A stretch of DNA of 64,000 bases from Mimachlamys varia. Its lineage: Eukaryota; Mollusca; Bivalvia; Pectinida; Pectinidae. The DNA is taken from the NCBI GenBank assembly GCA_947623455.1, contig OX392536.1:14627282-14691281 (forward strand). The letters are read 5' to 3'. This document shows, one piece after another, positions 50,996 through 64,000 of the stretch. The translations under genes and the position numbers were made by a program. The first letter of the stretch is position 1; each line of letters opens with the position of its first letter. The notes beneath the pieces are model-generated. The model made no database searches, was not told the origin of the DNA, and saw only the letters and a list, made by a program, of their open reading frames with translations.

Positions 50996-53900
50996 GAGCT
51001 TCCGGAGAGGGCATTAGGTCACACTCGCAGATCCACCGGAGAGGGTATTAGATCACACTCACAGAACCTCCGGAGAGGGTATTAGGTCACACTCACAGAG
51101 CTTCCGGAGAAGGTATTAGATCACACTCACAGAACCTTCGGAGAGGGTATTAGATCACACTCACAGAGCCTCCGGAGAGGGTATTAGATCACACTCACAG
51201 AACCTCCGGATAGGGTATTAGATCACACTCACAGAACCTCCGGAGAGGGTATTAGGTCACACTCACAGAGCCTCCGCAGAAGATATTAGATCACACTCAA
51301 AGAACTCCCGGAGAGGGTATTAGATCACACTCAAAGAACCTCCGGAGAGGGTATTAGGTCACACTCACAGAACCCCCGGAGAGGGTATTAGATCACACTC
51401 ACAGAGCCTCCGTAGAGGGTATTAGAACACACTCACAGAACCTCTGGAGAGGGTATTAGATCACACTCACAGAGCCTCCGGAGAGGGTATTAGATCACAC
51501 TTACAGAGTCTCCGGAGAAGGTATTAGATCACACTCACAGAACCCCCGGATAGGGTATTAGATCATACACATATAGCCTCCGGAGAGGGTATTACATCAC
51601 TCTCACAGAACCCCCGGAGAGGGTATTAGGTCCCACTCACATAACCTCCGGAGAAGGTATTAGGTCACACTCACAGAACCTCCGGAGAGGGTATTAGGTC
51701 ACACTCACAGGACCTCCGCAGAGGGTATTAGATCGCACTCACAGAACCCCCGTAGTGGGTATTAGATCAGACTCACAAGGTCTCCGGAGAGGGTATTAGG
51801 TCACACTCACAGAACCCCCGGAGAGGGTATTAGGTCACAATCATAAAACCCAAGGAGAGGGTATTAGGTCACACTCAAAGAGCCTCCGGAGAAGGTATTA
51901 GATCAGACTCAAAGAACCCCCGGAGAGGGTATTAGATCACACTCACAGAGCCTCCGGAGAGGGTATTAGATCACCCTCACAGACCTCCCGGAGAGGATAT
52001 TAGGTCACACTCACAGAACCCCCGGAGACGGCTTTAGGTCACACTCACACAGCCTCCGGAGACGGCTTTAGGTCACACTCACAGAGCCTCCGGAGAGGGT
52101 ATTAGGTCACACTCACAGAGCCTCCGGAGAGGGTATTAGATTACACTCACAGAGCCTCCGGTGAGGGTATTAGATCACACTCACAGAACTTCCGGAGAGG
52201 GCATTAGATCACACTCACAGAGCCTCCGGAGAGGGTATTAGATCACACTCACAGAACCCCCGGAGAGGGTATTAGATCACACTCACAGAACCCCCGGAGA
52301 GGGTATTAGATCACACTCACAGAACCCCCGGAGGGGGTATTAGGTCACACTCACAGAGCCTCCGAATAGGGTATTAGATCACACTCACAGAGCCTCCGGA
52401 GAGGGTATTAGATCACACTCACAGAACCCCCGGAGAGGGTATTAGATCACACTCACAGAACCCCCGGAGAGGGTATTAGGTCACACTCACACAACCTCCG
52501 GAGATTGTATTAGATCACACTCACAGAACCTCCGGATAGGGCATTAGATCACACTCACAGAACCCCCGGAGAGGGTATTAGGTCACACTCACAGAACCTC
52601 CGGAGAGGGTATTAGGTCACACTCACAGAACCCCCGGAGAGGGTATTAGTTCACACTCACAGAACCCCCGTAGAGGGTATTAGATCACACTCACAGAACC
52701 CCCAGAGAGGGTTTTAGATCACACTCACAGAACCTACGGAGAGGGTATTAGGTCACACTCACACAGCCTCCGGAGAGGGTATTAGATCACACTCACAGAG
52801 CATCCGGAGAGGGTATTAGATCACACTCACAGAACCTCCGGATAGGGTATTAGATCACACTCACAGAACCTCCGAGAGGGTATTAGATCACACTCACAGA
52901 ACCTCCGAGAGGGTATTAGATCACACTCAGAGACCCCCGGAGAGGGTATTAGGTCACACTCACAGGGCCTCCGGAGAAGGTATTAGATCACACTCAAAGA
53001 ACCCCCGGAGAGGGTATTAGATCACACTCACAGAGCCTCCGGAGAGGGCATTAGGTCACACTCACAGAGCCTCCGGAGAAGGTATTAGATTACACTCAAA
53101 GAACCCCCGGAGAGGGTATTAGGTCACACTCACAGAACCTCCGGAGAGGGTATTAGATCACACTCACAGAACCTCCGAGAGGGTATTAGATCACACTCAC
53201 AGACCCCCGGAGAGGGTATTAGGTCACACTCACAGACCCCCGGAGAGGGTATTAGATCACACTCACAGAGCCTCCGGAGAATGTATGAGGTCACACTCAC
53301 AGCCCCCCGGAGAGGGTATTAGATCACACTCACAGAACCTCCGGAGAGGGCATTAGATCACACTCACAGAACCCCCGAGAGGGCATTAGATCACACACAC
53401 AGAGCCTCCTGAGAGGGTATTAGATCACACTCACAGAACCCCCGGAGAGGGCATTAGATCACACTCACAGAACCTCCGGAGAGGGCATTAGATCACACTC
53501 ACAGAACCCCCGGAGAGGGTATTAGGTCACACTCACAGAACCTCCGGAGAGGGTATTAGATCACACTCACAGAACCTCCGAGAGGGTATTAGATCACACT
53601 CACAGACCCCCGGAGAGGGTATTAGGTCACACTCACAGAGCCTCCGGAGAGGGCATTAGATCACACTCACAGATCCTCCGGAGAGGGTATTAGATCACAC
53701 TCACAGAACCTCCGGAGAGGGTATTAGGTCACACTCACAGAGCCTCAGGAGAGGGTATTAGATCACACTCACAGAACCCCCGGAGAGGGTATTAGATCAC
53801 ACTCTCAGAACCTCCGGAGAGGGTATTAGGTCACACTCACAGAGCCTCCGGAGAAGGTATTAGATCACACTCAAAGAACCCCCGGAGAGGGTATTAGATC

Positions 53901-56900
53901 ACACTCAGAGAACCTCCGGAGAGGGTATTAGATCACACTCACAGAGCTTCCGGACAGGGTTTTAGATCACACTCACAGAACCTCCGGAGAGGGTATTAGA
54001 TCACACTCACAGAGCTTCCGGAGAGGGTATTAGATCACACTCAAAGAACCTCCGGAGAGGGCATTAGATCACACTCACAGAACCTCCGGAGAGGGTATTA
54101 GATCACACTCACAGAGCCTCCGGAGAGGGTATTAGATCACACTCAAAGAACCTCCGGAGAGGGCATTAGATCACACTCACAGAGCCTCCGGAGAGGGTAT
54201 TAGGTCACACTCACAGAACCCCCGGAGAGGGTATTAGGTCACACTCACAGACCCCCGGACAGGGTATTAGGTCACACTCACAGAACCTCCGGAGAGGGTA
54301 TTAGATGACACTCACAGAAACTCCGGAGAGGGTTTTAGATCACACACACAGAAACTCCGGAGAGGGTATTAGATCACACTCACAGAGCTTCCGGAGAGAG
54401 CATTAGATCACACTCACAGAGCCTCCGGAGAGGGTATTAGATCACACTCACAGAGCTTCCGGAGAGGGCATTAGATCACACTCACAGAACCTCCGAGAGG
54501 GTATTAGATCACACTCACAGACCCCCGGAGAGGGTATTAGGTCACACTCACAGAGCTTCCGGAGAGGGCATTAGGTCACACTCACAGATCCACCGGAGAG
54601 GGTATTAGATCACACTCACAGAACCTCCGGAGAGGGTATTAGGTCACACTCACAGAGCTTCCGGAGAAGGTATTAGATCACACTCACAGAACCTCCGGAG
54701 AGGGTATTAGATCACACTCACAGAGCCTCCGGAGAGGGTATTAGATCACACTCACAGAACCTCCGGATAGGGTATTAGATCACACTCACAGAACCTCCGG
54801 AGAGGGTATTAGGTCACACTCACAGAGCCTCCGCAGAAGATATTAGATCACACTCAAAGAACTCCCGGAGAGGGTATTAGATCACACTCAAAGAACCTCC
54901 GGAGAGGGTATTAGGTCACACTCACTAAACCCCCGGAGAGGGTATTAGATCACACTCACAGAGCCTCCGTAGAGGGTATTAGAACACACTCACAGAACCT
55001 TTGGAGAGGGTATTAGATCACACTCACAGAGCCTCCGGAGAGGGTATTAGATCACACTTACAGAGTCTCCGGAGAAGGTATTAGATCACACTCACAGAAC
55101 CCCCGGATAGGGTATTAGATCATACACATATAGCCTCCGGAGAGGGTATTACATCACTCTCACAGAACCCCCGGAGAGGGTATTAGGTCCCACTCACATA
55201 ACCTCCGGAGAAGGTATTAGATCACACTCACAGGACCTCCGCAGAGGGTATTAGATCAGATTCACTGAACCCCCGTAGAAGGTATTAGATCAGACTCACA
55301 AGGTCTCCGGAGAGGGTATTAGGTCACACTCACAGAACCCCCGGAGAGGGTATTAGGTCACAATCATAAAACCCAAGGAGAGGGTATTAGGTCACACTCA
55401 AAGAGCCTCCGGAGAAGGTATTAGATCACACTCAATGAACCCCCGGAGAGGGTATTAGATCACACTCACAGAGCCTCGGAGAGGGTATTAGATCACCCTC
55501 ACAGACCTCCCGGAGAGGATATTAGGTCACACTCACAGAACCCCCGGAGACGGCTTTAGGTCACACTCACACAGCCTCCGGAGACGGCTTTAGGTCACAC
55601 TCACAGAGCCTCCGGAGAGGGTATTAGGTCACACTCACAGAGCCTCCGGAGAGGGTATTAGATTACACTCACAGAGCCTCCGGTGAGGGTATTAGATCAC
55701 ACTCACAGAACTTCCGGAGAGGGCATTAGATCACACTCACAGAGCCTCCGGAGAGGGTATTAGATCACACTCACAGAACCCAAGGAGAGGGTATTAGATC
55801 ACACTCACAGAACCCCCGGAGAGGGTATTAGATCACACTCACAGAACCCCCGGAGGGGGTATTAGGTCACACTCACAGAGCCTCCGAAGAGGGTATTAGA
55901 TCACACTCACACAGCCTCCGGAGAGGGTATTAGATCACACTCACAGAACCCCCGGAGAGGGTATTAGATCACACTCACAGAACCCCCGGAGAGGGTATTA
56001 GGTCACACTCACACAACCTCCGGAGATTGTATTAGATCACACTCACAGAACCTCCGGATAGGGCATTAGATCACACTCACAGAACCCCCGGAGAGGGTAT
56101 TAGGTCACACTCACAGAACCTCCGGAGAGGGTATTAGGTCACACTCACAGAACCCCCGGAGAGGGTATTAGTTCACACTCACAGAACCCCCGGAGAGGGT
56201 ATTAGGTCACACTCACAGAACCCCCAGAGAGGGTATTAGATCACACTCACAGAACCTCCAGAGAGGGTATTAGATCACACTCACAGAACCCCCGGAGAGG
56301 GTATTAGATCACACTCACAGAAACTCTGGATAGGGTATTAGATCACACTCACAGAACCTCCGGAGAGAGTATTAGGTCACACTCACAGAACCTCCGGAGA
56401 GGGCATTAGATCACACTCACAGAGCCTCCGGAGAGGGTATTAGATCACACTCACAGAACCTCCGGAGAGGGTATTAGGTCACACTCACAGAACCTCCGGA
56501 GAGGGTATTAGGTCACACTCACAGAACCTCCGGAGAGGGTATTAGATCACACTCACAGAACCTCCGGAGAGGGTTTTAGATAACACACAGAAACTCCGGA
56601 GAGGGAATTAGATCACACTCACAGAGCCTCCGGAGAGGGTATTAGATCACACTCACAGAGCTTCCGGAGAGGGCATTAGATCACACTCACAGAACCTCCG
56701 AGAGGGTATTAGATCACACTCACAGACCCCCGGAGAGGGTATTAGGTCACACTCACAGAGCTTCCGGAGAGGACATTAGGTCACACTCACAGATCCTCCG
56801 GAGAGGGTATTAGATCACACTCACAGAACCTCCGGAGAGGGTATTAGGTCACACTCACAGAGCTTCCGGAGAAGGTATTAGATCACACTCAAAGAACCCC

Positions 56901-59900
56901 CGGAGAGGGTATTAGATCACACTCAAAGAACCTCCGGAGAGGGTATTAGGTCACACTCACAGAACCCCCGGAGAGGGTATTAGATCACACTCACAGAGCC
57001 TCCGTAGAGGGTATTAGAACACACTCACAGAACATCCGGAGAGGGTATTAGATCACACTCACAGAACCTCCGGAGAGGGTATTAGGTCACACTCACAGAA
57101 CCTCCGGAGAGGGTATTAGGTCACACTCACAGAACCTCCGGAGAGGGTATTAGATCACACTCACAGAACCTCCGGAGAGGGTTTTAGATAACACACAGAA
57201 ACTCCGGAGAGGGAATTAGATCACACTCACAGAGCCTCCGGAGAGGGTATTAGATCACACTCACAGAGCTTCCGGAGAGGGCATTAGATCACACTCACAG
57301 AACCTCCGAGAGGGTATTAGATCACACTCACAGACCCCCGGAGAGGGTATTAGGTCACACTCACAGAGCTTCCGGAGAGGACATTAGGTCACACTCACAG
57401 ATCCTCCGGAGAGGGTATTAGATCACACTCACAGAACCTCCGGAGAGGGTATTAGGTCACACTCACAGAGCTTCCGGAGAAGGTATTAGATCACACTCAA
57501 AGAACCCCCGGAGAGGGTATTAGATCACACTCAAAGAACCTCCGGAGAGGGTATTAGGTCACACTCACAGAACCCCCGGAGAGGGTATTAGATCACACTC
57601 ACAGAGCCTCCGTAGAGGGTATTAGAACACACTCATCGAACATCCGGAGAGGGTATTAGATCACACTCACAGAGCCTCCGGAGAGGGTTTTAGATCACAC
57701 TCACAGACCCCCGGACAGGGTATTAGGTCACACTCACAGAACCTCCGGAGAGGGTATTAGATGACACTCACAGAAACTCCGGAGAGGGTTTTAGATCACA
57801 CACACAGAAACTCCGGAGAGGGTATTAGATCACACTCAAAGAGCTTCCGGAGAGAGCATTAGATCACACTCACAGAGCCTCCGGAGAGGGTATTAGATCA
57901 CACTCACAGAGCTTCCGGAGAGGGCATTAGATCACACTCACAGAACCTCCGAGAGGGTATTAGATCACACTCACAGACCCCCGGAGAGGGTATTAGGTCA
58001 CACTCACAGAGCTTCCGGAGAGGGCATTAGGTCACACTCACAGATCCACCGGAGAGGGTATTAGATCACACTCACAGAACCTCCGGAGAGGGTATTAGGT
58101 CACACTCACAGAGCTTCCGGAGAAGGTATTAGATCACACTCACAGAACCTCCGGAGAGGGTATTAGATCACACTCACAGAGCCTCCGGAGAGGGTATTAG
58201 ATCACACTCACAGAACCTCCGGATAGGGTATTAGATCACACTCACAGAACCTCCGGAGAGGGTATTAGGTCACACTCACAGAGCCTCCGCAGAAGATATT
58301 AGATCACACTCAAAGAACTCCCGGAGAGGGTATTAGATCACACTCAAAGAACCTCCGGAGAGGGTATTAGGTCACACTCACTAAACCCCCGGAGAGGGTA
58401 TTAGATCACACTCACAGAGCCTCCGTAGAGGGTATTAGAACACACTCACAGAACCTCTGGAGAGGGTATTAGATCACACTCACAGAGCCTCCGGAGAGGG
58501 TATTAGATCACACTTACAGAGTCTCCGGAGAAGGTATTAGATCACACTCACAGAACCCCCGGATAGGGTATTAGATCATACACATATAGCCTCCGGAGAG
58601 GGTATTACATCACTCTCACATAACCCCCGGAGAGGGTATTAGGTCCCACTCACAAAACCTCCGGAGAAGGTATTAGGTCACACTCACAGGACCTCCGCAG
58701 AGGGTATTAGATCAGATTCACTGAACCCCCGTAGAAGGTATTAGATCAGACTCACAAGGTCTCCGGAGAGGGTATTAGGTCACACTCACAGAACCCCCGG
58801 AGAGGGTATTAGGTCACAATCATAAAACCCAAGGAGAGGGTATTAGGTCACACTCAAAGAGCCTCCGGAGAAGGTATTAGATCACACTCAATGAACCCCC
58901 GGAGAGGGTATTAGATCACACTCACAGAGCCTCGGAGAGGGTATTAGATCACCCTCACAGACCTCCCGGAGAGGATATTAGGTCACACTCACAGAACCCC
59001 CGGAGACGGCTTTAGGTCACACTCACACAGCCTCCGGAGACGGCTTTAGGTCACACTCACAGAGCCTCCGGAGAGGGTATTAGGTCACACTCACAGAGCC
59101 TCCGGAGAGGGTATTAGATTACACTCACAGAGCCTCCGGTGAGGGTATTAGATCACACTCACAGAACTTCCGGAGAGGGCATTAGATCACACTCACAGAG
59201 CCTCCGGAGAGGGTATTAGATCACACTCACAGAACCCCCGGAGAGGGTATTAGATCACACTCACAGAACCCCCGGAGAGGGTATTAGATCACACTCACAG
59301 AACCCCCGGAGGGGGTATTAGGTCACACTCACAGAGCCTCCGAAGAGGGTATTAGATCACACTCACACAGCCTCCGGAGAGGGTATTAGATCACACTCAC
59401 AGAACCCCCGGAGAGGGTATTAGATCACACTCACAGAACCCCGGAGAGGGTATTAGGTCACACTCACACAACCTCCGGAGATTGTATTAGATCACACTCA
59501 CAGAACCTCCGGATAGGGCATTAGATCACACTCACAGAACCCCCGGAGAGGGTATTAGGTCACACTCACAGAACCTCCGGAGAGGGTATTAGGTCACACT
59601 CACAGAACCCCCGGAGAGGGTATTAGTTCACACTCACAGAACCCCCGTAGAGGGTATTAGATCACACTCACAGAACCCCCAGAGAGGGTATTAGATCACA
59701 CTCACAGAACCTCCAGAGAGGGTATTAGATCACACTCACAGAACCCCCGGAGAGGGTATTAGATCACACTCACAGAAACTCTGGATAGGGTATTAGATCA
59801 CACTCACAGAACCTCCGGAGAGAGTATTAGGTCACACTCACAGAACCTCCGGAGAGGGCATTAGATCACACTCACAGAGCCTCCGGAGAGGGTATTAGAT

Positions 59901-62900
59901 CACACTCACAGAACCTCCGGAGAGGGTATTAGGTCACACTCACAGAACCTCCGGAGAGGGTATTAGGTCACACTCACAGAACCTCCGGAGAGGGTATTAG
60001 ATCACACTCACAGAACCTCCGGAGAGGGTTTTAGATAACACACAGAAACTCCGGAGAGGGAATTAGATCACACTCACAGAGCCTCCGGAGAGGGTATTAG
60101 ATCACACTCACAGAGCTTCAGGAGAGGGCATTAGATCACACTCACAGAACCTCCGAGAGGGTATTAGATCACACTCACAGACCCCCGGAGAGGGTATTAG
60201 ATCACACTCACAGAGCTTCCGGAGAGGACATTAGGTCACACTCACAGATCCTCCGGAGAGGGTATTAGATCACACTCACAGAACCTCCGGAGAGGGTATT
60301 AGGTCACACTCACAGAGCTTCCGGAGAAGGTATTAGATCACACTCAAAGAACCCCCGGAGAGGGTATTAGATCACACTCAAAGAACCTCCGGAGAGGGTA
60401 TTAGGTCACACTCACAGAACCCCCGGAGAGGTTATTAGATCACACTCACAGAGCCTCCGTAGAGGGTATTAGAACACACTCACAGAACATCCGGAGAGGG
60501 TATTAGATCACACTCACAGAGCCTCCGGAGAGGGTATTAGATCACACTTACAGAGTCTCCGGAGAAGGTATTAGGTCACACTCACAGAACCTAGGGAGAT
60601 GGTATTAGGTCACACTCACAGGACCTCCGGAGAGGGTATTAGATCACACTCACAAAACCTCCGGAGAGGGTATTAGATCACACTCACAGAACCTCCGGAG
60701 AGGGTATTAGGTCACACTCACAGAGCCTCCGCAGAAGATATTAGATCACACTCAAAGAACCCCCGGATAGGGTATTAGATCATACACATATAGCCTCCGG
60801 AGAGGGTATTACATCACTCTCACAGAACCCCCGGAGAGGGTATTAGGTCCCACTCACATAACCTCCGGAGAAGGTATTAGGTCACACTCACAGAACCTCC
60901 GGAGATGGTATTAGGTCACACTCACAGGACCTCCGGAGAGGGTATTAGATCAGACTCACAGAACCCCCGTAGAGGGTATTAGATCAGACTCACAAGGTCT
61001 CCGGAGAGGGTATTAGGTCACACTCACAGAACCCCCGGAGAGGGTATTAGGTCACAATCATAAAACCCCCGGAGAGGGTATTAGGTCACACTCACAGAGC
61101 CTCCGGAGAAGGTATTAGATCACACTCAAAGAACGCCCGGAGAGGGTATTAGATCACACTCACAGAGCCTCCGGAGAGGGTATTAGATCACCCTCACAGA
61201 CCTCCCGGAGAGGATATTAGGTCACACTCACAGAACCCCCGGAGACGGCTTTAGGTCACACTCACACAGCCTCCGGAGAGGGTATTAGGTCACACTCACA
61301 GAGCCTCCGGAGAGGGTATTAGGTCACACTCACAGAGCCTCCGGAGAGGGTATTAGATTACACTCACAGAGCCTCCGGTGAGGGTATTAGATCACACTCA
61401 CAGAACTTCCTGAGAGGGCATTAGATCACACTCACAGAGCCTCCGGAGAGGGTATTAGATCACACTCACAGAACCCCCGGAGAGGGTATTAGATCACACT
61501 CACAGAACCCCCGGAGAGGGTATTAGATCACACTCACAGAACCCCCGGAGAGGGTATTAGATCACACTCACAGAACCCCCGGAGAGGGTATTAGGTCACA
61601 CTCACAGAGCCTCCGAAGAGGGTATTAGATCACACTCACAGAGCCTCCGGAGAGGGTATTAGATCACACTCACAGAATCCCCGGAGAGGGTATTAGATCA
61701 CACTCACAGAACCCCCGAAGACGGTATTAGGTCACACTCACAGAACCCCCGAAGAGGGTATTAGGTCACTCTCACAGAGCCCCCAAAGAGGGTATTAGGT
61801 CACACTCACAGAACCCCCGGAGAGGGTATTAGATCACACTCACAGAACCCCCTGAGAGGGCATTAGATCACACTCACAGAGCCTCCGGAGAGTGTATTAG
61901 ATCACACTCACAGAACCCCCGGAGAGGGTATTAGATCACACTCACAGAACTTCCGGAGAGGGTATTAGGTCACACTCACAGAGCCTCCGGAGAGGGTATT
62001 AGGTCACACTCACAGAGCCTCCGAAGAGGGTATTAGATCACACTCACAGAACCTCCGGAGAGGGTATTAGGTCACACTCACAGAGCCTCCGGAGACGGTA
62101 TTAGATCACACACATAGAACCCCCGGAGAGGGTATTAGATCACACTCACAGACCCCCGGAGAGGGTATTAGGTCACACTCACAGAACCTCCGGATAGGGT
62201 ATTAGATCACACTCATATAGCCTCCGGAGAGGGTATTAGATCATACTCACAGAAACCACGGAGAGGGTGTTAGGTCACATTCATGGAACCCCCGGAGAGG
62301 GTGTTAGATCATACTCACAGAGCCTCCGGAGAGGGTATTAGATCACACTCATATAGCCTTCGGAGAGGGTATTAGATCATACTCACAGAAACCACGGATA
62401 GGGTTTTAGGTCACATTCATAGAACCCCCGGAGAGGGTGTTAGATCATACTCATAGAACCTCTGGATAGGGTTTTAGATCACACTCACAGATCCTCCGGA
62501 GAGGGTATTAGATCACACTCACAGAGCCTCCGGAGAAGGTATTAGGTCACACTCACAGAACCCCCGGAGAGGGCATTAGATCACACTCACAGAGCCTCCG
62601 GAGAGGGTTTTAGATCACACTCACAGAACCCCCGGAGAGGGTATTAGATCACATTCACAGAACCTCCGGAGAGGGCATTAGATCACACTCACAGACCCTT
62701 GGAGAGGGTATTAGGTCACACTCACAGATCCACCGGAGAGGGCATTAGATCACACTCACAGAGCCTCCGGAGAGGGTATTAGATCACACTCATAGAACCT
62801 CCTGAGAGGGTATTAGATCACACTCACAGAACCCCCGGACAGGGTATTAGGTCACACTCACAGAACTTCCGGAGAGGGTATTAGATGACACTCATAGAAC

Positions 62901-64000
62901 TTCCGGAGATTGTATTAGATCACACTCACAGAACCTCCGGATAGGGCATTAGATCACACTCACAGAACCCCCGTAGAGGGTATTAGGTCACACTCACAGA
63001 ACCTCCGGAGAGGGTATTAGGTCACACTCACAGAACCCCCGGAGAGGGTATTAGTTCACACTCACAGAACCCCCGTAGAGGGTATTAGATCACACTCACA
63101 GAACCCCCGGAGAGGGTATTAGATCACACTCACAGAACCTCCGGAGAGGGTATTAAGTCACACTCACAGAACCCCCGGAGAGGGTATTAGTTCACACTCA
63201 CAGAACCCCCGTAGAGGGTATTAGATCACACTCACAGAACCCCCGGAGAGGGTATTAGATCACACTCACAGAACCTCCAGAGAGGGTATTAGATCACACT
63301 CACAGAACCCCCGGAGAGGGTATTAGATCACACTCACAGAATCTCCGGAGAGGGTTTTAGGTCACACTCACAGGGCCTCCGGAGAGGGTATTAGATCACA
63401 CTCATAGAACCTCCGGATAGGGTATTAGATCACACTCACAGAACCTCTGGATAGGGTATTAGATCACACTCACAGATCCTCCGGAGAGGGTATTAGATCA
63501 CACTCACAGAACCTCCGGAGAGGGTATTAGGTCACACTCACAGAACCCCCGGAGAGGGCATTAGATCACACTCACAGAGCCTCCGGAGAGGGTATTAGAT
63601 CACACTCACAGAACCCCCGGAGAGGGTATTAGGTCACACTCACAGAACCTCTGGAGAAGGTATTAGGTCACACTCACAGAACATCCGGAGAGGATATTAG
63701 TTCACACTCACAGAACCTCCGGAGAGGGCGTTAGATCACACACACAGAACCTCCGGAGAGGGTATTAGATCACACTCACAGACCCTCGGAGAGGGTATTA
63801 GGTCACACTCACAGATCCACCGGAGAGGGCATTAGATCACACTCACAGAGCCTCCGGAGAGGGTATTAGATCACACTCATAGAACCTCCTGAGAGGGTAT
63901 TAGATCACACTCACAGAACCCCCGGACAGGGTATTAGGTCACACTCACAGAACCTCCGGAGAGGGTATTAGATGACACTCACAGAACTTCCGGAGAGGGT

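Larger units (their letters stand above)
16609..64000. repeat. Giant 34-bp minisatellite array (about 47.4 kb, runs off the window)
   Basis: The basic unit is 34 bp with core CCTCCGGAGAGGGTATTAGA followed by TCACACTCACAGA, about 1,400 copies by length. Frequent variants are AGATCAC/AGGTCAC, AGAGCC/AGAACC, CCTCC/CCCCC/CTTCC and GGGTATT/GGGCATT. Shorter units (AGACCCCCGG, CCTCCGAGAGGG, AGATAACACAC types) lose 1-4 bp. All copies have one orientation. Consensus G+C is 18 of 34 (53%), clearly above the flanks. The unit is not divisible by three and carries TAG/TGA words, so no long ORF exists. No transposon interrupts it. Variant units recur in fixed order over kilobases, showing higher-order repeats. 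Confidence 0.98.

Noticed and set aside
16609..64000. CRISPR-like array
   Set aside because: Units are contiguous 34-bp copies without unique spacers, the setting is eukaryotic, and there are no cas genes.
16609..64000. Telomere-like words (GGGTATTAGG) suggesting a telomere array
   Set aside because: The TTAGG-like word is only part of a 34-bp unit and half the units read TTAGATC. There is no run of simple telomeric repeats.

Overview
The window looks like animal nuclear DNA, most likely from a bivalve mollusc or a close lophotrochozoan. The basis is a CR1/jockey-like non-LTR retrotransposon of the kind common in molluscs, an AT-rich background with many ACATGTA words, and a ~150-bp dispersed repeat whose wording resembles repeats familiar from bivalve genomes. 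The species call is inference. There are no prokaryotic-style operons, and only one small piece of probable host coding sequence.

Layout. 1-370: decayed 37-bp minisatellite. 1337-1620: relic of a LINE ORF2 C-terminus with in-frame stops. 2241-3040: three diverged ~150-bp units, one split by a 400-bp fold-back element with a 6-bp target duplication, so that the next unit acts as an empty-site control. 3522-3871: probable last exon of an unidentified host gene. 4273-4893: 44-bp tandem array. 5632-7615: AT-rich block with 17 copies of a 16-bp motif in both orientations, many 18-23 bp apart. I know of no described element that matches this block.

8043-15530: a nearly complete LINE. ORF1 is frameshifted. 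It is followed by three adjacent small hairpins starting at its stop codon and a long T-rich linker. ORF2 carries a hydrophobic leader, a 2A-type ribosome-skipping motif (GDIELNPGP), an APE-type endonuclease and a reverse transcriptase. One slip in an A8 run separates ORF2 from its Cys/His C-terminus. The endonuclease SDH motif reads RYH. This copy is therefore probably dead, though its family looks recently active.

15604-16299: a near-perfect hairpin, a tRNA-Gly(TCC)-shaped sequence on the plus strand and a tRNA-like sequence on the minus strand. From about 16609 to the window end, some 47.4 kb is a single 34-bp minisatellite with no visible insertions. It has layered higher-order structure: a 3,589-bp block repeated in direct tandem, duplications at offsets of 2,071 and 1,625 bp, and correspondences at 19.3 kb and at 27.7-28.1 kb. 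It is about 53% G+C with a TCCGGA palindrome in most units, and it cannot be a long coding repeat.
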